64,000 nucleotides of DNA from Nitrosomonas sp. Nm132 (GCF_900100485.1 NZ_FNDH01000013.1:1-64000), one strand, 5' to 3'; shown: positions 28,365 through 40,640, counted from the first letter of the stretch. Notes: generated by a model not told the origin, from the sequence alone. A program made the numbers and translations.

Positions 28365-29084
28365 ATGAGTTTGCAAGAAAAACTAAGCGGCATCATGTCT
28401 CTTGAGAAACCCTGGTCAATAAGGGAATCATGGCGTGTCTTTGGTATTATGTCAGAGTTTGTTGAAGGCACAGAACGTCTTGAATATATTCAACCGGCAG
28501 TCAGTATATTCGGGAGTGCGCGCACTGAGCCGGATCACCCTTATTATAAATTAACTGAGGCCATCGCACGGCAATTGTCGGATGCAGGTTTCTCAGTTAT
28601 TTCAGGCGGCGGCCCAGGCATTATGGAAGCAGCAAACAAAGGTGCCTATTTTGGCAAATCACCCAGTGTAGGACTGAATATCCAGTTGCCTCATGAGCAG
28701 CATCGCAATGTTTATCAGGATGTCAGCCAATCATTTCGCCATTTCTTTGCCAGAAAATACATGTTCGTCAAATTTGCGACAGCTTATATCGTCATGCCCG
28801 GTGGATTTGGTACCGTGGATGAATTGATGGAAGCGTTGACACTGGTGCAAACTGGTAAGACGAGGAAAATGCCCATTATTTTAGTGTGCTCGGATTTCTG
28901 GCGAGGCTTGCTTGACTGGTTTCAGCAAGTGCTCATTAATGAAGGTTATATTTCTCCGGAAGATATGAATCTAATTCAGATTATCGACGAGCCCGCGCAA
29001 ATTGTCGATGCCATTTTTCAACATTATGAAACCTCTGGCTTTGAACCCACTCCCGCCGAAAGAGAAATTCAACTCAATTTATAA
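28365..29084 (+). CDS. LOG family protein (TIGR00730-type)
   Basis: A Rossmann-fold protein with the family signatures SGGGPGIMEAANKGA and PGGFGTVDELMEALTLVQT, the latter being the PGGxGT nucleotide-binding motif. Members are cytokinin riboside 5'-monophosphate phosphoribohydrolases or nucleotide nucleosidases. Length (239 residues) is normal. AAAGGACC precedes the ATG. It is divergent from polA with a 16-bp gap. Confidence 0.9.
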   Translation: MSLQEKLSGIMSLEKPWSIRESWRVFGIMSEFVEGTERLEYIQPAVSIFGSARTEPDHPYYKLTEAIARQLSDAGFSVISGGGPGIMEAANKGAYFGKSPSVGLNIQLPHEQHRNVYQDVSQSFRHFFARKYMFVKFATAYIVMPGGFGTVDELMEALTLVQTGKTRKMPIILVCSDFWRGLLDWFQQVLINEGYISPEDMNLIQIIDEPAQIVDAIFQHYETSGFEPTPAEREIQLNL

Positions 29085-29136
29085 CAATCTACTTTATTTC
29101 AGATAGAATGAACGCTACCAGCCGCCAGGAATCAGC

Positions 29137-29511
29137 ATGCAATCCATAAAGACTACTCTATTTTTGTGTGCTATTTGGTATACGTTGTCCGTATCCGCAC
29201 AATCCAATGAGCAACCAAAAGATTTACAACCCCTTCCCGAACTGCCTGATTTAGCGCCACGTGAGGAATCCCCGCTGCCTGACCTGGGGACCGACTCATC
29301 ATTGGAACCGCAAGTGACGATTATCAAGGGTAAAGAAGAAACTGTGGAGGAATATCGGGTCAATGGTCAGTTATATATGATTAAAGTTATCCCTCGTATT
29401 GGTAAACCCTTTTACCTTTTAAATAAACGTAGTCCCGTAGGCGAGCCCCATCGAGGTGATCTTGAAGGTTATGGGGTGAACGTACCGATGTGGGAGCTTT
29501 ACAGATTTTGA
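29137..29511 (+). CDS. DUF2782-type periplasmic protein
   Basis: A 124-residue protein with a signal peptide (TTLFLCAIWYTLSVSAQS) and a proline/glutamate-rich linker. The conserved domain reads VEEYRVNGQLYMIKVIP, then GKPFYLLNKR, and ends VPMWELYRF. Proteins with this domain are often found beside polA and thrB in betaproteobacteria. Function is unknown. Confidence 0.8.
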   Translation: MQSIKTTLFLCAIWYTLSVSAQSNEQPKDLQPLPELPDLAPREESPLPDLGTDSSLEPQVTIIKGKEETVEEYRVNGQLYMIKVIPRIGKPFYLLNKRSPVGEPHRGDLEGYGVNVPMWELYRF

Positions 29512-29593
29512 GGCCAAACAAAATCAGCATAAGAAAATAATCGCTACGTGAGGCTTAAATCTACCTATTGACGCTTTTTCTACCTGTTTATTC

Positions 29594-30547
29594 ATGTCTG
29601 TCTTTACTCCGGTTACCCAGGAACAACTCTCAGTCTGGCTTCAAGATTATCCGCTCGGTACCCTGATCAATCTTCAAGGTATCTCGTCTGGTATTGAAAA
29701 TACCAATTATCTCGTTACCACCACACTTGGCAAATACATTCTGACACTATTTGAAAAACTGACCGTTTCAGAACTCCCCTTCTACCTCAATCTGATGGCC
29801 CATTTATCGCATCGAGGTATTCCGTGTCCCAATCCAATTGCCACGCGCGAACAGAAACTGCTGGGTGAACTGAATGGCAAGCCAGCCAGCATCGTTACCT
29901 TTTTACCAGGTAAATCACTGACACATCCCACTCTCGAGCAATGCGCCGAAATTGGCGGAATGTTAGCCAGAATGCATTTATCTGGCTTATCTTACCCTGT
30001 AAAGATGGCCAATCCGCGCGGCTTAATATGGTGGAATACTGCAGCAAAAGAAGTGATGCCGTTTCTCACCAGAGAAGAACAAACATTACTTAATGAAGAG
30101 CTGCAATTCCAATCATTACATCGAACAGAAACTCTGCCGCGGGGAGTGATTCATGCCGATCTATTTCGCGACAATGTGTTATTTATTGATACCTCGATCG
30201 GCGGCATCATCGATTTCTATTTTGCGTGTAATGATACGTTCTTGTACGATCTTGCTATTACAATCAATGATTGGTGCGTATCTGAAGATATCGCACTGGA
30301 TGAAATGCGCACACGGGCACTTTTGTCGGCATATCACCGTATACGCCCCCTCGTCAGCGAGGAGCACAAGGCATGGCCACAAATGCTGCGCGCTGGCGCA
30401 TTGCGTTTCTGGATATCGCGTTTATATGATTATTATCTGCCTCGGGAAGGAGAGCTCACTCACCAGAAAGATCCTGGATATTTCAGAGAAATTCTGAAAT
30501 ATCACCTGGCTAATCATTCCAGATTGATGCAAATCTGGATTAGCTAA
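29594..30547 (+). CDS. thrB: Homoserine kinase (ThrB, choline-kinase-like type)
   Basis: Phosphorylates homoserine in threonine synthesis. This is the betaproteobacterial type with a choline/aminoglycoside-kinase fold, not the GHMP type. It has [13 protein letters not shown] at the nucleotide loop, the catalytic [13 protein letters not shown], and [12 protein letters not shown] as metal site. The 317 residues are normal for this group. Confidence 0.93.
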   Translation: MSVFTPVTQEQLSVWLQDYPLGTLINLQGISSGIENTNYLVTTTLGKYILTLFEKLTVSELPFYLNLMAHLSHRGIPCPNPIATREQKLLGELNGKPASIVTFLPGKSLTHPTLEQCAEIGGMLARMHLSGLSYPVKMANPRGLIWWNTAAKEVMPFLTREEQTLLNEELQFQSLHRTETLPRGVIHADLFRDNVLFIDTSIGGIIDFYFACNDTFLYDLAITINDWCVSEDIALDEMRTRALLSAYHRIRPLVSEEHKAWPQMLRAGALRFWISRLYDYYLPREGELTHQKDPGYFREILKYHLANHSRLMQIWIS

Positions 30548-30601
30548 TCGACTAAAAAATCTATGTGCTGCCTTGATCTCCGGGCTTTACCAGAAAGGAA
30601 A

Positions 30602-30630
30602 GGGGAATAATGGAATTATTTCCCTAAATT
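30602..30630 (+). terminator. Likely terminator after thrB
   Basis: GGGGAATAAT pairs with ATTATTTCCC (one G-T pair) around a GGA loop, 54 bp after the thrB stop, followed by a weakly T-rich tail. Confidence 0.5.
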
Positions 30631-30753
30631 TGATTCAACGGAATCATCTGCTTGATATCCACAGTCCCAGGAAATCTGTAAGTACTTCTGGAAAATGAAT
30701 AGATTTTAAAAACAAATAACCCGTTACAAAATTCATTGGAGAAAACAAAATTG

Positions 30754-31551
30754 ATGGAAGCTCGACAAGTTCGCGGTAGGCAAGGATTGCAATGGATACT
30801 GAGTGGCTTTTATTTGTTCCGCCTATCCCCTTTTGTATGGATATTACTGTGCCTCACCTTCCTACTAATTGCCATGACGCTGGAATTTCTGCCCGTGCTG
30901 GGGAAATTTATTTTCACGCTCATTTCTCCCGTTTTTATGGCGGGAATCATGACAGGCTGCAGAAGTCTGGAGCAAGGTGATCAATTAGAGCTGGGCCATT
31001 TATTTCTTGGTTTCAAAAAGAATACCGTGCCGCTGATTACGGTAGGCGGATTTTATCTGATAAGCCAAGTGTTGATAATCGGCATATTCATGCTGATAGG
31101 AGGAAGCGCGCTGGTCGATATGTTACTTTATGGAAAACGATTTGATGAGCAGGAACTGATGGAAGTAATGGATAATGCCCTGTCTGCTTCATTGGCTGGA
31201 TTGCTGCTGACAGTTCCGCTCATGATGGCGATCTGGTTTGCTCCGTTGCTGGTCATGTTCGAGAATATGCCTCCCATGATTGCCATCCGAAAAAGCTTTT
31301 TTGCCTGCCTGAAAAATATCATTCCCTTTCAGATCTATACCATCGCCCTCATCATACTGCTTTTCCTTGCCATCATGCCTTATGGATTGGGGCTCCTCCT
31401 ATGGATTCCGACCGTATTTGCCTCAATCTATGTTAGCTACCAGGATATTTTTCATTTTGGGACCATGCCTACCGGTAAAGAAATTACAGAGGAAAAAGAA
31501 GAGATGCAGAATAAAGAAAATACCGAAAACAACCAAGAAACCCGCGACTGA
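30754..31551 (+). CDS. BPSS1780-type multispan membrane protein
   Basis: About 265 residues with five to six hydrophobic helices and a glutamate/lysine/asparagine-rich C-terminus. The N-terminus (MEARQVRGRQGLQWI) and the later FRLSPFVWILL resemble betaproteobacterial BPSS1780-family membrane proteins of unknown function. The ATG at 30754 has GGAG 12 bp upstream. A TTG start at 30736 would include that ribosome site and is less likely. It converges with uvrD (3-bp gap). Confidence 0.75.
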   Translation: MEARQVRGRQGLQWILSGFYLFRLSPFVWILLCLTFLLIAMTLEFLPVLGKFIFTLISPVFMAGIMTGCRSLEQGDQLELGHLFLGFKKNTVPLITVGGFYLISQVLIIGIFMLIGGSALVDMLLYGKRFDEQELMEVMDNALSASLAGLLLTVPLMMAIWFAPLLVMFENMPPMIAIRKSFFACLKNIIPFQIYTIALIILLFLAIMPYGLGLLLWIPTVFASIYVSYQDIFHFGTMPTGKEITEEKEEMQNKENTENNQETRD

Positions 31552-31554
31552 TCC

Positions 31555-33795
31555 TCACTGCAACGGTGTCAATTTGGCATATTCCAGCAGGAGCCATTTG
31601 GTTCCTGCACGGTTGAATTGAACCTGAACTCGCCTATCAGGGCCCTGGCCCTCATAGTTAATGATGACACCGGCGCCGAATTTTGCGTGTGAAACATTCT
31701 GTCCTATGCGCCAGTCGGATAGCTGTTCTGCTGAATCCCGAGACAACTTTTCCGCCCCCCCGCCTCCGGCAGGAGACTGCCCCCATGAACTTCTGCTAGA
31801 GGAAAATCTAGCCTGCTCATTAGAAGATCGGTAAGAACCCATGTTAGCCTTTGATAGCGGCTGCAACCATTTCAGTAAATGCTCAGGGATTTCATCGATA
31901 AACCGCGAAGGAATATTGTAATGCGTCTGGCCATGCAGCATCCGGCTTTGCGAAAAACTTAAATATAATCGCCGCCGCGCACGCGTCGTGGCCACATACA
32001 TCAGACGCCGTTCTTCTTCCACGCCATTCGCCTCATTGCGGCTATTGTCATGCGGAAATAACCCTTCTTCCAATCCACTCAGAAATACAGTGTGAAATTC
32101 CAGTCCTTTAGCTGCATGCACGGTCATGAGTTGCAATGCGTCCTGGTGATTATCTGCCTGATGCTCTCCCCCTTCGAGCGAGGCATGGGAAAGAAATGCC
32201 ACAAGACTATCATCTTCAGCTTCATGAACGAAACTGGTCGCTGCATTGATCAATTCATTGAGATTTTCCAGCCGCTCTGTTCCTTCACGTTCCGAGCTGT
32301 AATGATTCAATAATCCGCTATGCGTCAGCATATAGCGGATTATCTCAGGCAAGGGCAAATCAGCGCACGCGTGCTGCATCGCCATCACCAGCGACACAAA
32401 ATTCGGAAGTCCTTTTCTTGCTTTGCTCTCATCAGGACTAACGGCTGTCTCGCCACTGCATTTCTTGAGCGCTGCGGCCCATAAGCTTATTTGATGCAAT
32501 TTCGCTGCATCCTGCAATTGCTCCAGGCTGCGTACCCCAATGCCCCGAGGCGGGAAATTGATCACCCGTAACAACGCATGATCATCATCAGGATGCGCGA
32601 TCAATCGCAAATAAGCAATCGCATGCTTGATCTCCTGGCGTTCAAAAAAGCGCATACCGCCATAAACTCGATAAGACAACGAGGCATTAAACAAGCTATG
32701 TTCCAGGACGCGTGACTGCGCATTGGATCGATAAAGCAAAGCGATATCGGAGAGCGCCACCCCTTCTGAATGCAGCGCCTTGATCTCATCCACGATAAAG
32801 GCCGCTTCATCAAAATCCGTCACAGCGTTATACACCCGCACGGGCTCGCCTTGTCCTTCAGCAGTCCACAAATTCTTGCCAAGACGCCCGCGATTGTTTT
32901 CTATCAGTGCATTGGCTGCTTCCAGAATATTGCCGTGGGAACGGTAGTTTTGTTCCAGCTTGATAATGCCCGAAACGGCAAAATCACGCTCGAGATCCTG
33001 CATATTTCCACTATGAGCACCGCGGAAAGCATAGATACTTTGATCATCATCCCCGACAGCAAATACGGCAGCCTGTTTTGGCGATCCCACACCTGCCAGC
33101 AGTTTGAGCCATTGATATTGTAACCGGTTGGTATCTTGGAACTCATCTACCAGTATATGGCTGAAACGATCACGATAATGATTTCGCAGAAGCTCGTTAT
33201 CCGTCAGTAACTCGTAACAGCGCAACAGCAGCTCGGCAAAATCAACGATTCCTTCCCGCATACACGATACTTCGTAGGCACGATAAAATTCGAGCATATT
33301 GCGTGTAAAACTGTCATACACTTCAACCTGAGCAGCACGCCGCCCCTCTTCTTTTGCGTGATTAATAAACCATTGAACCTGGCGGGGAGGAAATGCCTTT
33401 TCATCAACGGCAAGATTTTTCAGAAGTCGCTTGATTACCGCCTGCTGATCGCCCATATCGAGAATCTGAAAAGTTTTTGGCAATCCCGCGTCCTGATAAT
33501 GTGCGCGCAACATGCGATGGCATAACCCATGGAAAGTCCCGATCCACATTCCTTGCGTATTGATGGGCAGCATCGCAGCAATGCGCACGATCATTTCTCT
33601 AGCTGCTTTATTGGTAAACGTGACCGCAAGAATACCGTTTGGGCTAACTTGTCCTGATTGAATCAGATAGGCAATACGTGTTGTCAGCACCCGTGTTTTG
33701 CCACTCCCTGCTCCAGCCAGTATCAATGCCGACTGATGAGGTAAAGTGACAGCTTCAAGTTGCTGTGGATTCAATCCAGAAAGTAAGGAAGTCAT
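31555..33795 (-). CDS. uvrD: DNA helicase II (UvrD/PcrA)
   Basis: Superfamily 1A 3'-5' helicase for nucleotide-excision and mismatch repair. Motifs: I AGAGSGKTRVLTTRI, Ia TFTNKAAREM, II VDEFQDTN, III GDDDQSIYAFRGA, IV LEQNYRS, V LMTVHAAKGLEF and VI ATTRARRRLYL. The C-terminal domain (NVSHAKFGAGVI and following) is of the UvrD/PcrA type rather than Rep. The 746 residues are normal. Confidence 0.93.
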   Translation of the reverse strand: MTSLLSGLNPQQLEAVTLPHQSALILAGAGSGKTRVLTTRIAYLIQSGQVSPNGILAVTFTNKAAREMIVRIAAMLPINTQGMWIGTFHGLCHRMLRAHYQDAGLPKTFQILDMGDQQAVIKRLLKNLAVDEKAFPPRQVQWFINHAKEEGRRAAQVEVYDSFTRNMLEFYRAYEVSCMREGIVDFAELLLRCYELLTDNELLRNHYRDRFSHILVDEFQDTNRLQYQWLKLLAGVGSPKQAAVFAVGDDDQSIYAFRGAHSGNMQDLERDFAVSGIIKLEQNYRSHGNILEAANALIENNRGRLGKNLWTAEGQGEPVRVYNAVTDFDEAAFIVDEIKALHSEGVALSDIALLYRSNAQSRVLEHSLFNASLSYRVYGGMRFFERQEIKHAIAYLRLIAHPDDDHALLRVINFPPRGIGVRSLEQLQDAAKLHQISLWAAALKKCSGETAVSPDESKARKGLPNFVSLVMAMQHACADLPLPEIIRYMLTHSGLLNHYSSEREGTERLENLNELINAATSFVHEAEDDSLVAFLSHASLEGGEHQADNHQDALQLMTVHAAKGLEFHTVFLSGLEEGLFPHDNSRNEANGVEEERRLMYVATTRARRRLYLSFSQSRMLHGQTHYNIPSRFIDEIPEHLLKWLQPLSKANMGSYRSSNEQARFSSSRSSWGQSPAGGGGAEKLSRDSAEQLSDWRIGQNVSHAKFGAGVIINYEGQGPDRRVQVQFNRAGTKWLLLEYAKLTPLQ

Positions 33796-33832
33796 AACTC
33801 AGAAGGAAGTGTTGCAGTGTACTCAGCTTGTA

Positions 33833-33890
33833 CCTACCTGAGAGCGAATAATGAGGAGCTATCATAACGCTCACTCTCTTCCCAGGTAGG
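33833..33890 (-). terminator. Long inverted repeat between phosphoribulokinase and uvrD
   Basis: CCTACCTG (33833-33840) pairs with CAGGTAGG (33883-33890), and GAGAGCG inside pairs partly with CGCTCACTCTC. It lies 11 bp after the phosphoribulokinase stop on the minus strand and is a plausible terminator. No clear T-run follows. Confidence 0.4.
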
Positions 33891-33900
33891 CTTTGTAAAA

Positions 33901-34770
33901 CTATTGTTTACTTTTTGCGGTCAGATCCAGGATCAATGGCGTCAAAACCAATTCAATCGCCATGCCCATTTTGCCGCCCGGCACAACAATGGTATTGGGA
34001 CGTGACATGAATGAATCATGAATCATATTCAACAGGAAAGGAAAATCCACAGATTTGTAATCGCGAAAACGGATCACCACCATGCTTTCATCCAGCGTCG
34101 GAATCTCACGCGCAATAAAAGGATTGGAGGTATCGACCGTTGGAACACGCTGAAAATTGATATGTGTGTGTGAAAACTGCGGCGTAATATAGTGCACATA
34201 GTCGTGCATACGGCGCAGAATAGTCTGTGTCACGGCCTCTGCTGAATAACCGCGAGCACTGGTATCACGGTGAATTTTCTGTATCCATTCCAGATTGACG
34301 ATGGGAACCACGCCCACGAGAAGATCCACGTATTTTGCCACATCCGCGGTATCACTTTTTACACCGCCGTGCAGACCTTCATAAAACAAAAGATCGGTAC
34401 CGGGCCCAATCGGTTTCCAAGAGGTAAAGGTGCCAGGTTTCTGATTGTAAGGGGCAGCCTCTTCTTCATTATGAAGGTATAGGCGGGTCATACCCGAGCC
34501 TGTTTCACCATATTCCCTGAACAGAATTTCCAGTTTCTCAAATTCATTGGCTTCTGGCCCAAAATGACTGATAGGGCGCCCGCCGCTTTTCTCTGATTCT
34601 GCTACTGCATTTCTCATGGCGTCCCGGTCGTAGCGGTGGAAACTATCTCCTTCCACGATAGCGACATTCAATTTTTCCCGGCGAAAGATATGCTCGAAAC
34701 TATTCTTAACCGTGGATGTGCCAGCACCGGATGATCCGGTCACGGCAATAACGGGATGTTTTTGCGACAT
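33901..34770 (-). CDS. prkB: Phosphoribulokinase
   Basis: Makes ribulose-1,5-bisphosphate for RuBisCO in the Calvin cycle, so its presence supports an autotrophic lifestyle. The P-loop is GSSGAGTSTVKNSF (about residues 12-25), followed by the PRK-typical VEGDSFHRYDRDAMR and LFYEGLHGGV. The 289 residues fit the proteobacterial (class I) enzyme. A strong ribosome site AAGGAGAT precedes the ATG. It stands apart from any other Calvin-cycle gene in this window. Confidence 0.94.
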   Translation of the reverse strand: MSQKHPVIAVTGSSGAGTSTVKNSFEHIFRREKLNVAIVEGDSFHRYDRDAMRNAVAESEKSGGRPISHFGPEANEFEKLEILFREYGETGSGMTRLYLHNEEEAAPYNQKPGTFTSWKPIGPGTDLLFYEGLHGGVKSDTADVAKYVDLLVGVVPIVNLEWIQKIHRDTSARGYSAEAVTQTILRRMHDYVHYITPQFSHTHINFQRVPTVDTSNPFIAREIPTLDESMVVIRFRDYKSVDFPFLLNMIHDSFMSRPNTIVVPGGKMGMAIELVLTPLILDLTAKSKQ

Positions 34771-35118
34771 TTTGCTACTATCTCCTTAAATATAAACAAC
34801 AATGCTGAATTTACCGATGATCTCTACGCCACTGGCAATAACCTTGTATGATACCTCCTTTCCACACTGTTTTGACAGGTAATCACCTGAAAATATAAAT
34901 TGAAAGCAATCCGGCAAGCTCTGAATAAGTCGTCAGATAGCATGAAGTAAAGTAAGACGGAGCGTGGGAAACGAGAGAACGAACGGAGTAAATTTCGATG
35001 AAACGAGCGTAGTAAAGCGCATCGTTGGCGGTTGATGCAGTTCATGCTCCGGCGCATCATCTACCCAATATCACAATACCTTATTCACGTCCCCCACTGA
35101 TTTCCAGGAGATTGACGA
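34771..35118. other. Intergenic stretch with element-end fragment
   Basis: Holds the phosphoribulokinase leader at its left. CTCTGAATAAGTCGT at 34919-34933 is identical to the inner part of the right end (read inward) of the 75-bp mini-element at 23676-23750. The G+A-rich stretch after it (to about 35065) looks like non-coding repeat sequence. No gene is supported. Confidence 0.45.
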
Positions 35119-35916
35119 TCACTTAACACAACGAGGGCTCTTGCCCGCGGCCCTGGCTTGTTGTTGTAACCGCTGCGCCTGAGGCAGCCGGGCTTGCAGA
35201 TCCTGAATGCGCGTAGCATGGGAAGGATGCGTTGAGAGAAACTCGACAGGTTGGCTGCCGTGGCTAGCTTGCGCCATTTTTTGCCATAGGGTAACGCTTT
35301 CTGCAGGATTAAAGCCCGCTTTCGCCATGAGATCCAGCCCAATCGTATCGGCTTCACTCTCATGCAATCTGCTAAAAGGCATGATAACCCCATACTCCGC
35401 GCCGATCCCCAGCAAACTGATCGCAGTCTGGCCCATTGCCGTCTGCGGCGCTGCTACCGCTTGAACCAGGGCTATTCCTGCTTGCGCGCCTAATTGCTGC
35501 GACATGCGTTCATTACTGTGTCTGGCCAGGACATGACCTACTTCATGACCGATGACTGCAGCTAATTGATCCTGATTATCAACCAGATCAATCAGACCGG
35601 TATGTACCCCGATTTTTCTACCTGGCAGTGCAAACGCATTCAGCGATGGGTCGTCAAACACGACCACTTCCCACTCCCCTCCAATTTCACGCGTGATCGC
35701 ATTGGCAATACAGCTTACAAATTGGTTATTTTTGTTGTTATGGTTAATGGGTTTTTCCTTTTTCAAATTTTCAAAAGCCTGAAGCCCCATGCTATCCAGT
35801 TCAGCATCTGGCATAAAAGCCAATTGCGTTCTGCCCGTTGGCGACGTGGCGCACGCAGCCAGAAAAAAGATAAATAGCAAGGTGCAAAACGGCTTTAAGT
35901 ATTGATTAATGATCAT
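35119..35916 (-). CDS. M48 family zinc metalloprotease, lipoprotein
   Basis: A predicted membrane-anchored periplasmic peptidase. The start at 35916 is chosen because GAAGG lies about 8 bp upstream and it leads straight into the signal peptide with lipobox LAAC. The zinc site is HEVGH in VIGHEVGHVLARHS, and the third ligand lies in HESEADTIGLDLM. It resembles LoiP/YcaL-type M48 proteases of envelope quality control. An upstream in-frame ATG (35958) is a less likely start. Confidence 0.88.
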   Translation of the reverse strand: MIINQYLKPFCTLLFIFFLAACATSPTGRTQLAFMPDAELDSMGLQAFENLKKEKPINHNNKNNQFVSCIANAITREIGGEWEVVVFDDPSLNAFALPGRKIGVHTGLIDLVDNQDQLAAVIGHEVGHVLARHSNERMSQQLGAQAGIALVQAVAAPQTAMGQTAISLLGIGAEYGVIMPFSRLHESEADTIGLDLMAKAGFNPAESVTLWQKMAQASHGSQPVEFLSTHPSHATRIQDLQARLPQAQRLQQQARAAGKSPRCVK

Positions 35917-35949
35917 TTCAAAACCCTTCGATAAATATTCGTTAATTGA

Positions 35950-38634
<2,685 letters not shown>

Positions 38635-38650
38635 GAATAATGCGCTGCCT

Positions 38651-38666
38651 TGAAATATTCGGGCTA
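38651..38666 (+). mobile_element. MITE end remnant
   Basis: TGAAATATTCGGGCTA, the last 16 bp of the palindromic MITE, 16 bp after the leuS stop. The rest of the element is missing. Confidence 0.6.
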
Positions 38667-38694
38667 ATAAACAAAGATACTCAAATGCTGGATT

Positions 38695-38780
38695 TATACT
38701 CATCGCACTTCAAAATCCGGCAGCTAGACCTTCTCCCGCTGGGAGAAGGCCGGATGAAGGATGATAAAAACCGAATTTTG
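38695..38780 (+). repeat. Dispersed ~86-bp repeat, copy 1
   Basis: Runs from TATACTCATCG to ACCGAATTTTG and contains the stem CCTTCTCCC/GGGAGAAGG around GCT (38729-38749). An inverted second copy lies at 62895-62986. It sits in the lptE leader and provides a longer open frame upstream of the true lptE start. Confidence 0.85.
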
Positions 38781-38822
38781 AAGGGTGATGCGTATAAACT
38801 GGAAATAAGCGTTATCGATATT

Positions 38823-39326
38823 ATGAAACCCATCCTTGCATTCCTTGCGATCACTCTTATGCTCACACTCACCGCCTGCGGCTTCCATTTGCGCGGACAA
38901 ATCACCGCCCTGCCATTTGACTCTATTCATGTCACCGCGCCACCAGGCCATTCCATCAGAATCGATGTCGAGCGTGCCATTCGTGTCAGCACCAATGCAA
39001 AAGTTGTCAAAAAACCAGAAAAAGCTCAGGCCATCCTGCAGATCCTGAGCGCGGTTAATGAAAAGAAAATTCTGTCTCTTTCAATTGGTGGGCGCGTCAG
39101 GGAATTTCAGTTAGGCTATCGTATTTCCGCGCGCCTGATCGACTCCCAGGGTGCTGAAATCGCACCCGTTGAGGAGATCAACGTGACACGGGTGCTCCCT
39201 TTCCTGGATGAACAGGTTCTCGCCAAAGCAGCAGAAGAGGAAATGCTTTACAAGGACATGCAGTCAGACGCTGTGCAGCAGATCATCCGGCGCATCGCCG
39301 CAATCAAGCCTCACCCGTCATTTTGA
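38823..39326 (+). CDS. lptE: LPS-assembly lipoprotein LptE
   Basis: Outer-membrane lipoprotein that plugs LptD for lipopolysaccharide insertion. The start at 38823 gives a signal peptide with lipobox LTAC, followed by GFHLRGQ, the standard LptE N-terminus. The 167 residues are normal. The frame is open upstream through a dispersed repeat, but that extension would bury the signal peptide. It lies between leuS and holA as in other betaproteobacteria. Confidence 0.92.
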   Translation: MKPILAFLAITLMLTLTACGFHLRGQITALPFDSIHVTAPPGHSIRIDVERAIRVSTNAKVVKKPEKAQAILQILSAVNEKKILSLSIGGRVREFQLGYRISARLIDSQGAEIAPVEEINVTRVLPFLDEQVLAKAAEEEMLYKDMQSDAVQQIIRRIAAIKPHPSF

Positions 39327-39366
39327 GAAAATGTTAAGCCTTGCATAATTCCAATCAAACTCATTT

Positions 39367-40386
39367 ATGAGCATCAATCCCGATCAGCTTTCCCGTCACT
39401 TGCAAAAACAGCTCGCACCGCTTTATGCCATCGTAGGCGACGAGCAACTGCTCGCAATGGAAGCAGCGGACACGATTCGCGCTCATGCCCGGCAACACGG
39501 CTACGCCGAGCGGGATATTTTTACGGTAGACCACCGTTTCGACTGGTCTAATCTGCAACGATGGCGCTGCCAATCATCATTATTTGAAGAACGGCGGTTG
39601 CTCGATATCCGTATTCCTTCAGGCAAGCCTGGAAAAGAAGGCGGTCTCGCTATCGAAGCACTCTGTCAGAGCCAGTCTCCTGATACCATAACGCTCATAA
39701 CGCTGCCCAAAATTGATAAACAGACCCAGACCAGCAAATGGTTTAAAGCGCTCGAGCATTCAAGCGTAATGATCGCCGCCGATCCGATAGCACACTCCCG
39801 GCTGGCAAACTGGATTGAGCAACGCCTCGCGCTACAAGAACAGCACATTGCGCCGGATACCCTGCAATTTCTCGCAGACAAGGTGGAAGGCAATCTTCTG
39901 GCGGCCCAGCAGGAGATCAAGAAACTTGCCTTACTCTATCCGCCTGGCATGCTTTCTTTTGAGCACGTCAAGAATGCCGTGCTCGATGTCGCGCGCTACG
40001 ATGTATTCAGCCTGTCTGAAGCCATGCTGACGGCGGATACCGTACGCTACACCCGTATCCTGGAAGGACTGCAAGGTGAAGGCACGCCCCCTCCCCTGAT
40101 ACTGAGTGCGCTGACTGAGCCCATTCGCACGCTGCTGCAAATTCACCAGGCAGTGGGTACAGGTAAGCCACTCGCGCAAGCGTTAAAAGACGCACGTGTC
40201 TGGAGTCAGCAGCAGAAAACCATGACGACTGCCGTAAAACGCTTGCCCCCTCGATTACTTTTACAGGCGCTTTTACACGCCGCAAGCATAGACAGAATGA
40301 TCAAAGGCGTCGCCAAGGGTGATATTGGAAATGAATTACTGCAACTTGGATTGCGCCTCACGACCCGTCAATCTTTTGCGCACTGA
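39367..40386 (+). CDS. holA: DNA polymerase III delta subunit
   Basis: Clamp-loader subunit that opens the beta clamp. The N-terminal domain has YAIVGDEQLLAMEAADTIR, and the family stretch LLAAQQEIKKLALLYP is near residue 180. The C-terminal helical domain ends near residue 339. Length and position after lptE are standard. Confidence 0.94.
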   Translation: MSINPDQLSRHLQKQLAPLYAIVGDEQLLAMEAADTIRAHARQHGYAERDIFTVDHRFDWSNLQRWRCQSSLFEERRLLDIRIPSGKPGKEGGLAIEALCQSQSPDTITLITLPKIDKQTQTSKWFKALEHSSVMIAADPIAHSRLANWIEQRLALQEQHIAPDTLQFLADKVEGNLLAAQQEIKKLALLYPPGMLSFEHVKNAVLDVARYDVFSLSEAMLTADTVRYTRILEGLQGEGTPPPLILSALTEPIRTLLQIHQAVGTGKPLAQALKDARVWSQQQKTMTTAVKRLPPRLLLQALLHAASIDRMIKGVAKGDIGNELLQLGLRLTTRQSFAH

Positions 40387-40440
40387 TATTTCCCGGGTTT
40401 CCGCCCGCGGGAACGATGAAATTGAATAAACGAATTTACT

Positions 40441-40608
40441 TAACCCGAATATTTCATAAATTCGCGTGATCATCACGCAGGATTTTGATTAATAGGGAAG
40501 TTTTGAGGAGGAGGGGTGTAGTGATTCATACACCCGACTGAGCAAAATCTTTCTTATTAATCAAAAGGCAAGTGAGGGCACGCGCCAATTTATGAAATAT
40601 TCGGGTTA
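40441..40608 (+). mobile_element. Palindromic MITE, full copy C
   Basis: 168 bp from TA to TA with perfectly matching ends (CCCGAATATTTCATAAATT and its complement). Same internal inverted repeats as copy A. The centre of the left-arm palindrome reads GATCATC instead of GATGATC. It lies between holA and the OsmC gene. Confidence 0.9.
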
Positions 40609-40640
40609 AGTTCTCTAATAAAAATACAGGAAAAAGACTG

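Noticed and set aside
34824-35060. 78-codon minus-strand frame in the phosphoribulokinase upstream region
   Set aside because: Arg/Ser/Cys-rich chance translation of a repeat-like sequence.
40440-40609. TTAA (piggyBac-like) target duplication for the MITE
   Set aside because: TTAA appears at some ends only; others have TTAG or CTAG-type flanks. TA is the only duplication consistent with all copies.
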